64,000 nucleotides of DNA from R-RK-3 sp963834945 (GCA_963834945.1 CAWIDT010000001.1:62001-126000), one strand, 5' to 3'. Numbered from the stretch's first letter, positions 52,793 to 62,709 are shown. A program made the numbers and translations. The notes: generated from the sequence alone by a model not told the origin.

Positions 52793-53314
52793 TCAATAAC
52801 GGCCGCCCGGCCCGGCCGATCCCCCGGTCGCCGGGCCGCTTTGCGATCCGGCCGTGACCGAGGCGTGGCTCGGCTCAGGCGGCGGGGCCGAAAGATTGCG
52901 CGCGGTGAGCAGCTCAAGCTCGGTCAGGCGGCAATCCTTATCCTTATCCGCGTAAGCGAACGCCGGATTGGGATGCTCGACAAATTCCTTCTTGTCGATT
53001 TTTCCGTCGCCATTGGCGTCGTAGGATTTGAACGTCGCCAGGAGAAAGGTACTGTCGATGGCTCCTAGACTATGGAATTCTTCCTCGGTCAGGAATCCGC
53101 TGCCCGATTTGTTGGTCCTGGCGAACAGTTTTGCCGCCGCCGCGCGCCATTCATCGCAGGTCACGACGCCGTCGTGGTTCAGATCGTAACTGCCGATTCC
53201 GCCAAGGAAACCCTTGTCAACGGCGGGAATCTCCGGATGTGGGGTGCTGGCACAACTTGCCGCAAGGCCGGCGGCGGCGAGGCAGACGATCAATCGGGCG
53301 GTTGGGATGCGCAT
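52793..53314 (-). CDS. EF-hand calcium-binding lipoprotein
   Basis: This 173-aa protein has a lipoprotein signal peptide (MRIPTARLIVCLAAAGLAAS followed by Cys in a LAASC lipobox) and three EF-hand-like loops: DLNHDGVVTCDEW, DANGDGKIDKKEF and DKDKDCRLTELE, where Cys replaces the usual Gly in the third. A Ser/Gly/Pro-rich tail follows. It is probably anchored in a membrane with calcium-sensing loops in the periplasm. Partner and role are unknown. Confidence 0.82.
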   Translation of the reverse strand: MRIPTARLIVCLAAAGLAASCASTPHPEIPAVDKGFLGGIGSYDLNHDGVVTCDEWRAAAAKLFARTNKSGSGFLTEEEFHSLGAIDSTFLLATFKSYDANGDGKIDKKEFVEHPNPAFAYADKDKDCRLTELELLTARNLSAPPPEPSHASVTAGSQSGPATGGSAGPGGRY

Positions 53315-53509
53315 CGGTTTCGCGCGCTTTCTCGGGGTTCGATATTCGGATTATGCGGCAATGCCGGGGCGGCCGTCGTCATGGTCGAAGACACATCATG
53401 AGTCGTAACGGATGGAAACGGCTTTTCTTGGACAGTGCAGAAGCGTGAAGAAGGCGACGCGCGGTGACAGTGAGAAACGCGGGAGCAACGGCGTGCGCCC
53501 GCCGAGACG

Positions 53510-54379
53510 TTAGCGCAGCAGCGCTTCGAGCTGGTCTTCAGGGATGGACTTGTCGATGTGGTTGAAATGGCCGAAGGCCAGCAGTTCCTCGCCCTTCAGT
53601 CGCATATTGCCCAGCAGCGAACGCAACAGGCTGCCGCCAAAGGTGATGCAGGAAATGCCGATACCGGCGAACGCCTTGATCTCCGGCGCCGGGCTATAGC
53701 CGACCGAGATCGCCAGCGGCCCGTCGACGACGCTTGCCAGCTTTTCCAGGATTTGCAGATGCTGCACGCCCGGCACCAGCACGCAATCGGCGCCGGCGGC
53801 GAAATAGGCTTCGGAGCGCTCGACGGTGGTTTCGAACGGCGAATGGACTTTCGGGCCGAGCAGAAAGGCTTCGGTGCTGACGGTGATCACGGCCGGCATC
53901 TTCGCCTCGGCCGTCGCGGCCTTCACCGCACGCACGCATTCGGTCATCGCTTCGATGGAAATAATCGGATGGGCGCCGCTGCGTCCGCCGTCGCCCAGCG
54001 TGATGCCGACGCAGCCGGCCGCGATCGCCGCGCCGACAGCATATTTGATTTCCTCAAGCGATCGCCCGCCCGCGCCTTCGAGATCGGCATTGACGGGCGT
54101 TTCGAACCCTTTGGTAATCCGGGCGGCGACGCTCAGCAGATCGTCGGTCGCGATCCGCTCCTTGGCGGTATAACCGTAGGACCAGCCTATTGCCGAGGCG
54201 GAGGTGCCGATGAACTCGAACCCCGCATCGGCCATGACGCGAGATGAAGCGACGTCCCACACTTCCGGCATGACGAAGGTTTCGGACGTCTGCAATCGCC
54301 GGCGGAACCGGCGAATTTTGTCCTTCTGACCGCTCGCCGAGACCTGATCCATGAGTAAGGTTTGGTCCATCGCTGACAC
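53510..54379 (-). CDS. Isocitrate lyase/PEP mutase family protein
   Basis: This 289-aa TIM-barrel protein has FVMPEVWDVASSRVMADAGF, EFIGTSASAIGWSYGYTAKE, VNADLEGAGGRSLEEIKYAV and YFAAGADCVLVPGVQHLQIL, the core of the PEP mutase/isocitrate lyase superfamily. The KKCGH loop of isocitrate lyases is absent, so this is an oxaloacetate hydrolase-, methylisocitrate lyase- or carboxyPEP mutase-like branch of unknown substrate. It is a single gene, divergent from no clear partner. Confidence 0.85.
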   Translation of the reverse strand: MSAMDQTLLMDQVSASGQKDKIRRFRRRLQTSETFVMPEVWDVASSRVMADAGFEFIGTSASAIGWSYGYTAKERIATDDLLSVAARITKGFETPVNADLEGAGGRSLEEIKYAVGAAIAAGCVGITLGDGGRSGAHPIISIEAMTECVRAVKAATAEAKMPAVITVSTEAFLLGPKVHSPFETTVERSEAYFAAGADCVLVPGVQHLQILEKLASVVDGPLAISVGYSPAPEIKAFAGIGISCITFGGSLLRSLLGNMRLKGEELLAFGHFNHIDKSIPEDQLEALLR

Positions 54380-54581
54380 GCTTTACAAAATGGCAAACGT
54401 AAGATGGCGCGAATATGGCCTGGCCAAATCCTGGGGAGCTGAACCCCGGCGACCCGCCAGGCCAGCCAATTACATCTGCCTGATTTCTCTATAGAGGAAC
54501 GAAAACCGCCCGTCATCCATGATTGGCTTTGCAATTTGACAAATATTTGTCTTTGCCGCCCGCATTTTCACGTGATTCGTT

Positions 54582-55328
54582 TCAGGACGATACGGTTTGG
54601 CCCGGAGAGGCCGGCAGGTCTGGTGCGTTCGCCGGCTTGATGTCGGATTTGGGGCCAAAATGGCGCGGGAATGTGGTCGCCAATGCCGCATCCATGTCGG
54701 CCATCGACGCGCTGCTGCCCAGATCCGCCAGGCTGGTTACGCCCTGGTCGCGAATGCCGCAGGCGACGATGCCCTGATAGTGACCAAGGTCTGGATCGAC
54801 ATTGATGCTGACGCCGTGAAAGCTCACCCAGCGCCGCACCCGGATGCCGATGGCGGCGATCTTGTCCTCGGCGAGCGGACCCTTTTCCGGCCGCCGCACC
54901 CATAGGCCGGTGCGGCCTTCGCGGCAGTTCGCCCGGATGCCGAGCCCGGCCAGCGCCTCGATGATCCAGGCCTCGATCGTCCTGACGAAAAGACGCACAT
55001 CCCTGCCCCGCCGCGACAGGTCCAGCATCAGGTAGACGACGCGCTGTCCGGGGCCGTGATAGGTGAATTGGCCGCCGCGCCCGGTCTGGAACACGGGAAG
55101 CCGCCCCGGGCTGAGCAGGTCTTCCGGCTTGGCGCTCGTGCCGGCCGTATAGAGCGGCGGATGCTCCAGCAGCCAGACGGCTTCCGGCGCCTCGCCGGTG
55201 CGAATGGCGTCCACCCGCCGTTCCATCGCGGCCACCGCGTCCGGGTAGGCAACCGGTCCCGGCGACCGCGTCCAAAATACCGGAACCCCGCCGTCGAATT
55301 CTGCGGCGGACGCTTCAAATTTTACCAA
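54582..55328 (-). CDS. lipB: Octanoyl-(acyl carrier protein) transferase LipB
   Basis: It transfers octanoyl from ACP to lipoate-dependent enzymes, the first step in lipoic acid synthesis. The LipB signature is AVWLLEHPPLYTAGTSAKPE, QTGRGGQFTYHGPGQRVVYL, and the catalytic Lys/Cys region KIAAIGIRVRRWVSFHGVSI, then GIVACGIRDQGVTSLADLG with the active Cys. Length (248 aa) is normal. Stands alone; the tRNA-Leu gene lies 231 bases upstream in the opposite direction. Confidence 0.95.
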   Translation of the reverse strand: MVKFEASAAEFDGGVPVFWTRSPGPVAYPDAVAAMERRVDAIRTGEAPEAVWLLEHPPLYTAGTSAKPEDLLSPGRLPVFQTGRGGQFTYHGPGQRVVYLMLDLSRRGRDVRLFVRTIEAWIIEALAGLGIRANCREGRTGLWVRRPEKGPLAEDKIAAIGIRVRRWVSFHGVSINVDPDLGHYQGIVACGIRDQGVTSLADLGSSASMADMDAALATTFPRHFGPKSDIKPANAPDLPASPGQTVSS

Positions 55329-55559
55329 ATCGAAACTCCCTTATGAGATCGTCTGTCTCGTCAAGCGTTGGCGGTGCGGCCCGCGACGATCAAGCCCCGC
55401 GTACGTTGCGGCCGCCCACCAGTCCCTCGTGGATTCGCCAGATAAGGCCTGCTTGCAATAGCTCAACCCCTTTGCTAAACACCCACCAGCGCGCCGCGGC
55501 CGTCCTTCATCTCAAAGCCTATGCTTGAAGGACGATCCAAGCCAGAGGTGTGTCTATGT

Positions 55560-55644
55560 GCGGTCGTGGCGGAACAGGTAGACGCGCAGCGTTGAGGTCG
55601 CTGTGGGGCAACCCGTGGAGGTTCGAGTCCTCTCGACCGCACCA
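55560..55644 (+). tRNA. tRNA-Leu (GAG anticodon), CCA encoded
   Basis: Acceptor arms GCGGTCG and CGACCGC pair over seven bases and the 3' end CCA is encoded. The anticodon arm GCAGCG/CGCTGT encloses TTGAGGT, giving anticodon GAG (reads CUC and CUU). The long variable arm and T-arm (GTTCGAGTC) are typical of tRNA-Leu. Size 85 nt with CCA. The D-arm was not checked in detail. Confidence 0.93.
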
Positions 55645-55651
55645 TCTTTGC

Positions 55652-55719
55652 GTGCGCGATGCCGCCCGCCAACCCATCGCGCGTTGTGTGCGCGATGCCG
55701 CTCGCGAACCCAGCGCGCG
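55652..55719. repeat. Two-copy direct repeat after tRNA-Leu
   Basis: A 32-base unit starting GTGCGCGATGCCGC is repeated at a 36-base period (55652 and 55688) with three mismatches. Both copies contain GCGCGA/TCGCGC-type inverted segments. It starts 8 bases after the tRNA CCA. Confidence 0.7.
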
Positions 55720-55834
55720 GCGCTAGGCCTCCTTATCATCCCCAAAAAGTGATCGCGCTCTCTATTTCTGGCTTAATGCGCCTTTATGCTCATCCCGGCT
55801 GCACGTCGCGCGGGGCGTCGCGGTGTGGTGCATT

Positions 55835-55859
55835 GGAACCTATGTATTCCCTTTACGTT
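55835..55859 (+). promoter_or_regulatory. EcfG promoter, full consensus, for the BA14K gene
   Basis: GGAAC, 16 bases, CGTT, ending 63 bases upstream of the ATG. It lies 28 kb away from ecfG, so the regulon is not confined to the island. Confidence 0.7.
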
Positions 55860-55921
55860 CTATCAAACATGCCAGTGAGCGAAGCCCGCATGGGCTGACG
55901 CTGGATTTGAAAGGAAAGAGA

Positions 55922-56497
55922 ATGATGAATTTGAAGCGCGCAGGGGCTGCGGCGCTGATGGCGGCGACTGTCGCACTAGGGTCTGCGGCCGCGTTTTCGG
56001 CCCCCGCCATGAATAACTCCAGTCTGTCGACGGCCGGCCACGCCGATCTCGTCAAGGTAAAGGACGGCGGCGCTCCCTGGGTTGGGAAAGGTGGAGGCGG
56101 CGGCGGCGGCAACTGGAAAGGCGGCGGCGGCAATTGGAAGGGTGGCGGCGGTAACTGGAAGGGTGGCGGCGGCAACTGGAAAGGTGGCAACGCAGCCCAT
56201 TGGCAAGGTGGCAAGGGTAACGGAAAGTGGTATGCGAGAAATGGCGGCGATGGGCGCGGTGGCCGCTATCGGCATAGGAATCATGGTTATGGCTACTATC
56301 CGGGCGCCATCATTGGTTTCGGACTAGGTTTGGACGACGATTATGACTACGGCGGATACGGATACAGCAATTACAACAATGAAGCCTCAGATGAGGCAGT
56401 GGAGCGCTGCGCAGCCCGGTTCCGCTCTTTTGAGCCGGATACTGGCCTTTATACGACCTATGGCGGCCACAAGCGTCTTTGCCCATATCTGCGCTAA
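55922..56497 (+). CDS. BA14K family secreted protein with GNWKGGG repeats
   Basis: The start at 55922 (MMNLKRAGAAALMAATVALG) gives a signal peptide cleaved near AFSAPAM. A low-complexity region follows with four 21-base tandem units encoding GNWKGGG (56108-56191), then a Gly/Tyr/Arg-rich segment and a hydrophobic IIGFGLGL. The C-terminal BA14K motif (ERCAARFRSFEPDTGLYTTY, GGHKRLCPYL) has the two conserved Cys residues. BA14K proteins are Brucella immunoreactive antigens with lectin-like activity and are frequent in Hyphomicrobiales. It is stress-controlled by an EcfG promoter and has a terminator. Confidence 0.85.
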   Translation: MMNLKRAGAAALMAATVALGSAAAFSAPAMNNSSLSTAGHADLVKVKDGGAPWVGKGGGGGGGNWKGGGGNWKGGGGNWKGGGGNWKGGNAAHWQGGKGNGKWYARNGGDGRGGRYRHRNHGYGYYPGAIIGFGLGLDDDYDYGGYGYSNYNNEASDEAVERCAARFRSFEPDTGLYTTYGGHKRLCPYLR

Positions 56498-56526
56498 CGA
56501 GCAAGTCACGTCCCTCAATTAAGAAT

Positions 56527-56553
56527 GGCTGGCCATCGCGGTCAGCCTTTTTT
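56527..56553 (+). terminator. Intrinsic terminator after BA14K gene
   Basis: Arms GGCTGGCC and GGTCAGCC (one G-T pair) with a 5-base loop, then TTTTTT. It lies 30 bases after the stop. Confidence 0.85.
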
Positions 56554-56993
56554 GCGTCCTGGAAAAGGTGTCTGTCAGCTTGGCGGGACATTAACGGGAC
56601 AACGGGGATTCCATCTCCCGCCGGTCGTGCAGAACCTGTTCGGCGCCCCGATAAGGTTGCTCCGATTGCGGATCGCGCGGAGCCGAAAAACTCGTCCGCC
56701 AGCGCGATCTTGAGTGTCATCCACATCAATCTGCTGCCATAAGAGCCGTGCCTGCTCGCTGCAGGATTTGGCGATTTTCCGCGACTGCTCGATGTCGGCC
56801 GCCGAAGCTTTTCGGCCCAGCGCTTCGCAATTGGTCTGTTGCCTCGACGGGTCGCCGAGGATCTTTTCCAAGGCTTCCCTACGCCGCAGGCATAAGTGCG
56901 AAACAGGGGCCGTTGCGGCGCTTAGCATCCATTTGCGGCTTGGCAATGGGCGCCGTGGCCTCTAAGCAAGGGCATTCACCAAAATAGGCAGCC
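56554..56993. other. Region between BA14K and pepN, possible small gene
   Basis: No confident gene. One leftward frame (56575-56946) carries the plausible segment ADIEQSRKIAKSCSEQARLL but has no ribosome site and no family match. It may be a chance frame. The pepN promoter should lie in the right-hand part of this stretch. No EcfG promoter seen. Confidence 0.3.
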
Positions 56994-59660
56994 ATGAAGA
57001 CCACCGAACCCCGTACCATCTATCTCAAGGACTATCGCCCCGCGCCCTATCTGATCGACGAGGCGGCGCTCGACATCCGCCTCAAGCCCTCGGACACCGA
57101 AGTTGCGGCGCGTCTCTCCATGCGGCCCAACCCGGCGGCGGAGGCGGCCGGCATTCAGCCGCTCGTGCTCGACGGCGAGAAATTGCGGCTCGTGCGCGTC
57201 GCGATCGACGGCGTGGAGCTGACCGGCGACGCTTACGAGGCCGGCGATAAAAGCCTCACCATCGCCCATCCTCCGTCCAAGCCGTTCACCCTGGAATTTA
57301 CCACGCTGTGCGATCCGGAGGCGAACAAGGCGCTGAGCGGGCTCTACCGTTCGGGCACGCTCTATTGCACCCAGTGCGAGCCGGAAGGCTTTCGCCGCAT
57401 CACCTATTATCTCGACCGGCCCGATGTGCTGGCGAAGTTCCGCGTGCGGCTGGAGGGCAGCGCGAAGGACGCGCCGGTGCTGCTGTCGAACGGCAATCTG
57501 GTCGAAGAGGGCAAGCTGCCGGGCGGGCGGCATTATGCCGTGTGGGAAGATCCGTTTCCCAAGCCCTCCTACCTTTTCGCGCTGGTCGGCGGCAAGCTCG
57601 GCCATGTCAGCGGCACGTTCACCACGAAATCGGGCCGCAAGGTCGAACTGCGCGTCTATTGCGAGCCGGGCACGCGAGGACCGCTGCGACTGGGCGATGG
57701 AGAGCCTGAAGCGCTCGATGAAATGGGACGAGGACCGCTTCGGCCTCGAATATGACCTCGACATCTTCATGATCGTCGCGGTGAGCGACTTCAACATGGG
57801 GGCGATGGAGAATAAGGGCCTCAACATCTTCAACGACAAGCTCATCCTCGCCAGCCCGGAAACCGCGACCGACGGCGAATATGAGTCCATCGAGGCGGTG
57901 ATCGGCCACGAATATTTCCACAATTGGACCGGCAACCGCGTCACCTGCCGCGACTGGTTCCAGCTCTGCCTGAAGGAAGGGCTGACCGTCTTCCGCGATC
58001 AGGAATTCACCGGCGATCTGCGCTCGCGCGGCGTCAAGCGCATCGAGGATGTCTGGGCGCTCCGGACGCAGCAATTCGCCGAGGATGGCGGGCCGCTCGC
58101 CCATCCGGTGCGGCCCGAGAGCTTCATCGAGATCAATAATTTCTATACGCGCACCGTCTATGAGAAGGGCGCCGAACTGTGCCGGATGATCATGATGATG
58201 GTCGGCCAGAAGGGCTTCCGCAAAGGCATCGACCTCTATTTCAAGCGCCATGACGGGACGGCGGCGACGGTAGAGGATTTCGTCGCCGCCATGGCCGACG
58301 CCAACAAGACGGACCTCAAGCAGTTCATGCTCTGGTATTCGCAGGCCGGGACGCCCGAACTCACCTGCCGTCTCACCTATTCGGAAGAGAACCAATCGGC
58401 CAAGCTGACTATTCGCCAGGAGCAGAAGGCGGCGGCAGCCAGCCAGGCAAAGACCAAGCCGCTGCACATTCCTTTCAAGCTGGGCCTGCTGAACGGCAAG
58501 GGCAAGGACATCGCGCTGAAGCTCGAAGACGGCACGCGCGTCAAGGACGGACTTCTGCATCTGCGCAAGCGCACCGAGAGCTTCACATTCACAGGCATTG
58601 CCGGACGGCCCGTCCCGTCGCTGCTGCGCGAGTTCTCGGCGCCGGTCAAGGCTGGACACCACGCTCAGCGACGCCGATCTGGAATTCCTCATCGCGCATG
58701 ACAGCGACCAGTTCAATCGCTGGCAGGCGGCGCAGACGCTGGCGATGAAGACGCTGAAGGCGATGACGGCGGCGCAGCGCGAGCGCCGGACCCTGGCGCT
58801 GCCGGAGCGCTTCGCCGAGGCGCTGGGCCGGCTGATCGCCGATGAGAAGTCTGGAACCGGCGTTCCGCGCCACCATGCTGCTGGTCCCGCCGACGCGCGA
58901 CATCATGCTCGCCATCGGCGCCGACCTCGATCCCGCGGCCGCTTATCAGGCGCGGCGCGGCTTCCGCGAAGGGCTAGGCCGGGCATTGCGCGGCGAGTTG
59001 GAGAGCCTCTACAAGGCGCATGCCGTCACCGGGAGCTTTTCCCCGGATGCGGCCAGTGCCGGGCACCGGGCGTTGCGCAATACCGCGCTTGGGCTGCTTA
59101 CAATGGCTGACGGCCCCGACGGCATCGGACGGCTGCGCGCTCATTACGAGCAAGCCACCAATATGACCGACACCATGGCGGCCATCGGCAATTTCTCCGA
59201 AGTCGACGCGCCGGACCGCGATGCCGTGCTGAAGCATTTCTTCAAGCGCTGGAAAAAGGACGCGCTGGTGCTCGACAAGTGGTTTTCGGTGCAGGCCTAC
59301 TCGCCGCTGCACGGCACGGCGGCGTTCGTGTCCGAACTGATGCAGCATCCGCAATTCTCCATGAAGAACCCCAACCGGGTGCGGGCCGTGCTCGGGGCTT
59401 TCGCCGGCGGCAATCCCGTTCAGTTCAATGCGGCCGACGGGAAGGGGTATAAGCTCCTCGCGGACAGGGTTCTGGAACTCGACGGCTTCAACTCGCTCAT
59501 GGCGGCGCGCCTCCTGGGCAATTTCGAGATGTGGCGGAAGATGGAACCGAAAAGACAGAAGGCCGCGCGCCGCGAGCTTCAACGGGTTGCCTCGGCGAAA
59601 AATCTTTCGCGCGACGTCTTCGAGATTGCCGGAAAGATGCTGAAAGACCCTGAAAACTAG
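56994..59660 (+). CDS. pepN: Aminopeptidase N (M1 family), frameshifted
   Basis: Cytoplasmic zinc aminopeptidase that trims peptides. The N-terminal part starts MKTTEPRTIYLKDYRPAPYL. The exopeptidase motif is FNMGAMENKGLNIF and the zinc site is AVIGHEYFHNWTGNRVTCRD with the third ligand in LKEGLTVFRDQEF. The catalytic Tyr lies in EINNFYTRTVYEKGAE. Three indels, near 57695, 58665 and 58850, separate four frames that join to about 888 aa, normal for the proteobacterial type. The C-terminal domain ends VFEIAGKMLKDPEN. Confidence 0.95.
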
Positions 59661-59758
59661 GCCACTGCTTGGACAACAGCTCAAAAACCTAGCCGAATCA
59701 GCCCAAACTCGTGACATTGCTCGTCAATTGAACGATTTGAGGCTATCCGGCTATCGCC

Positions 59759-61606
59759 ATGCAGCGCCCGGCACAGTGGAAGAGGATTGCATTGCGGCAC
59801 GCGCCAGGATTGCGTCTGGTATGGCGGCGCCGCTTCTGGGCGCTCGGGCTGGCGGGGATCGCCTTGCCTGGGAGCGTCGGCGCGGCCTGGGCGGGCACCG
59901 CGTTCGACCCGTCCAGCGACCTGATCGCCGCGACATTGGTCGGCGGTTTCTTCGGTGCGATGATCGCCTTCGTCACGACAAGGGGCCGCAATGCGGCGCT
60001 GCTCCGCTCGGCGCTCGAATTGCGCGACGGGACCGAGCTGCTGCTCCGCGACGGCGGCGCGGCGCTGCTCTACTGGAACCTGGTTAAGGGCGAGCTGTCC
60101 TGGTCGGAGTCCTTCTTCGTCATGCTCGGGCGCGAGCTTCCAGAAGGGCGGATGCTCTATCGCGACATGCGCGAGCTGCTGCATCCGGATGACGATCTCT
60201 ACAATATCGTCGATCAGCATATCCGCGCCGAAAGCGAGGATGTCCGCACCTGCTTCCGGCTGCGGGGCGACGATGGCGGCTGGCTGTGGTTCGATTTGCG
60301 CGGCCGGATCAGGCGCCCATCGCTCAGCGGCTCGCCGGTGCTCGTCGCCGTGGTGATCGACGTGACGGCGGAGCGCGAGCGGCAGATCGAGAATATCGAT
60401 ACGGCGGCCCGGCTGCGCGACTCGATCGAAGCGATCTCGGAATCCTTCGTGCTTTGGGACAATCAGGACCGGCTCGTCATCTGCAACCGCAAATTCAAGG
60501 CGATCTATAAGGTGCCCAACCGGCTGCTGACGCCCGGCACGCCCTATGGGGACATTGTCGGCGCCGCCCGCGAAACGCTGCTGCAAGGCCCGCGCAATTC
60601 CGAGGGCGAGCCTAAGCGCGGCACCCACGCCTATGAGGCGGAGGCCAGCGAGGATTACTGGCTGCATATCGGCGAGCGACGCACCGCCGATGGCTGTTTC
60701 GTCAGCGTCGGCACCGACATCACAGCGCTGAAGCAGAGCGAGCAACGGCTGTCGGAGCGCGAGTCTGAGCTGAAGGCGACGGTCGCGGATCTGGAAACGT
60801 CGCGCGTCAAGCAGGAAGCCCAGACACGGCAGCTTTTCGAGCTGACCAACAAATATGCCGCCGAGAAGGAGCGCGCCGAGTCCGCCAACCGGGCGAAATC
60901 GGAATTCCTGGCCAATATCAGCCATGAGCTGCGCACGCCGCTGAATGCGATCATCGGCTTTTCCGAGATGATGCACCGGCAGATTTTCGGGGCCATCGCG
61001 CAGCCGAAATATGTCGAATATGCCCGCGATATCGAACAGAGCGGCCAATATCTGCTCGAAGTCATCAACGATATCCTCGACATGTCGAAAATCGAGGCGG
61101 GCCGCATGGCGATGGTGATGGAAACCGTCAATATCGGCGATATCGCATCGGAGAGCATGCGCGTCGTGCAGCAGACGGCGCAGGCGCGCAACATCCGCCT
61201 GCAAACCATCGGCAATCCCGCGATCGAGCTGGGCGGCGACCGGCGCGCGCTGAAGCAGGTGCTGATCAACCTGTTGGCCAATGCGGTGAAATTCACGCCG
61301 GTCGGCGGCGACGTCACGGTGCGGACCTACCGCTATCGCGGCTCGGTGCGCATCGCCATCTCCGATACCGGCGTCGGCATTCCGCGCCATGAGATCGCCA
61401 AGCTGGGCCGCCCGTTCGAGCAGGTGGAGAACCAGTTCACCAAGGGCCATCGAGGCACCGGTTTGGGCCTGGCCATTTCCCGATCGATCCTGGAGCTGCA
61501 TGGCGGGCGGCTGGAGATCAAGAGCCGCCTTGGCGAGGGCACAACCGTGACGTGTATCTTCCCCACGTCTTCGGATGCAAGAATGCTGGACAGCGAAGCC
61601 GCTTGA
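59759..61606 (+). CDS. PAS-domain sensor histidine kinase (PleC/DivJ-like transmitter)
   Basis: This 615-aa kinase has two N-terminal membrane helices (about 25-46 and 58-75), two PAS domains (about 90-210 and 225-330), a coiled-coil linker and a transmitter. The H-box is FLANISHELRTPLNAIIGFS, the N-box LINLLANAVKFTPVGGDVTV, the G1 box ISDTGVGIPRHEIAKLGRPF and the G2 box GTGLGLAISRSILELHGG. This transmitter type resembles PleC/DivJ-like kinases of alphaproteobacteria, but no paired regulator is adjacent. Intact. Signal unknown. Confidence 0.9.
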   Translation: MQRPAQWKRIALRHAPGLRLVWRRRFWALGLAGIALPGSVGAAWAGTAFDPSSDLIAATLVGGFFGAMIAFVTTRGRNAALLRSALELRDGTELLLRDGGAALLYWNLVKGELSWSESFFVMLGRELPEGRMLYRDMRELLHPDDDLYNIVDQHIRAESEDVRTCFRLRGDDGGWLWFDLRGRIRRPSLSGSPVLVAVVIDVTAERERQIENIDTAARLRDSIEAISESFVLWDNQDRLVICNRKFKAIYKVPNRLLTPGTPYGDIVGAARETLLQGPRNSEGEPKRGTHAYEAEASEDYWLHIGERRTADGCFVSVGTDITALKQSEQRLSERESELKATVADLETSRVKQEAQTRQLFELTNKYAAEKERAESANRAKSEFLANISHELRTPLNAIIGFSEMMHRQIFGAIAQPKYVEYARDIEQSGQYLLEVINDILDMSKIEAGRMAMVMETVNIGDIASESMRVVQQTAQARNIRLQTIGNPAIELGGDRRALKQVLINLLANAVKFTPVGGDVTVRTYRYRGSVRIAISDTGVGIPRHEIAKLGRPFEQVENQFTKGHRGTGLGLAISRSILELHGGRLEIKSRLGEGTTVTCIFPTSSDARMLDSEAA

Positions 61607-61722
61607 TTGCATGGTCCTGCCGCGATCTCATCGGCCGTTCATGCGGGAACGAGCATGGTCGCGCGACCGTTGAATGGCGCGGGTTACGGCACGGGCGCTT
61701 TTCAGGTTTTGTGAGGCGTTGA

Positions 61723-62357
61723 ATGGAGTCTTCGGTGTTACCGCCCGGCGTCAGGCCAGCCGCGCATGAGCGTGCCTCGGAGATCCTGGCCCGGCTGGCG
61801 CGCGAGACACGGGCCGACAGCGTGGATGTCGGTACGCTGCTGGAAGCGTTGAAGGACCGCAGCTTCGGCATCATCATCATCCTCTTTGCGCTGCCGAACG
61901 CCATTCTGCCGGTCGCCTGGGTGCTGGGCACGCCGATTTTGCTGTTCTCCATCCAGATGATGCTGGGCTGGCAGAAGCCGTGGCTGCCCGCTCTGCTTGC
62001 GACGTCCGAAGCTGGGCCGCGAAACCTTCGTCAAGACTGATGGACTATGTGTCGCGCTATCTCGGCGATCATCGAATCCTGGCTGAAGCCGCGCTGGAGC
62101 TGGCTCACCAGCGGTGCGATGGAGCGGGTGATCGGCGTCTGGCTCGTCTTCCTGACCATCATTCTGCTGGTGCCGGTGGTGCCGTTCGGCAATGCGCTTC
62201 CCTCCTTTGCGATTGCGATCATCGCCGCCGGGTTGCTCGAAAAGGACGGCGCCGCGATCGTCGTCGGCTCGATCATCGGGGCTGATCGGCAGCGTCTATG
62301 TGATTGTCGTTATCGGCGGCGGCGATCGCGGCCTTCAAGGCGATTTTCGGGATATAG
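61723..62357 (+). CDS. exoD: ExoD family exopolysaccharide-associated membrane protein, frameshifted
   Basis: The ExoD family signature is LLEALKDRSFGIIIILFALP, NAILPVAWVLGTPILLFSIQ and MMLGWQKPWLP. Later in other frames come AMERVIGVWLVFLTIILLVP plus VVPFGNALPSFAIAIIAAGL and a terminal GSVYVIVVIGG segment ending at a TAG (62355-62357). About four indels (near 62015, 62040, 62281 and 62325) break it. The family is linked to exopolysaccharide synthesis and alkaline tolerance in rhizobia, with unclear mechanism. Confidence 0.85.
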
Positions 62358-62519
62358 GGCAAGGTCGGTTTAGACGGAAACGCTTTGTCGCCCCGGCCAT
62401 TCGAGCCGGGGACCAATACCGTCGCCGCGAGTCAATGCGGGTGGGATTAGGCCCCGGATCTCCGCTTCGCGTCGTCCGGGGAAACGGAACAACCCCCACG
62501 GCCGCGGCCTCTCGCACCT

Positions 62520-62621
62520 AGAGCATGATCGTTTCAAACGGAACCGATCATGCTCTGGATTTGTTTGTTTTCTCACGATTTTTCGGGAAAACCGGTGTCC
62601 ACTTTTCCCGATCGTGCTTTA
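62520..62621. repeat. Dispersed palindromic repeat, family A copy 3
   Basis: Same two-part architecture as copies 1 and 2 with a tighter palindrome (GAGCATGATCG...CGATCATGCTC), then ACGATTTTTCGGGAAAACCG and GATCGTGC arms. It lies between exoD and the convergent purF. This copy lacks the CCTTCGCG insertion. Left of it (62378-62400) a CCCCGGCC/GCCGGGG inverted pair is also present. Confidence 0.8.
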
Positions 62622-62709
62622 AACTGATCAAGCACTATGGCGGGATCGCGTTCAGCCGCCCTGACGGTGCAGCGAACGTTGGCGTTCGAATACGAGGGCG
62701 AAAAGTGGC

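Noticed and set aside
56108..56191. Tandem 21-base units considered as a CRISPR or satellite
   Set aside because: There are no spacers and the units are in frame, encoding GNWKGGG in a secreted protein.
59681..61612. Long open frame on the minus strand opposite the PAS kinase
   Set aside because: Composition bias and no motifs; the plus-strand kinase explains the region completely.
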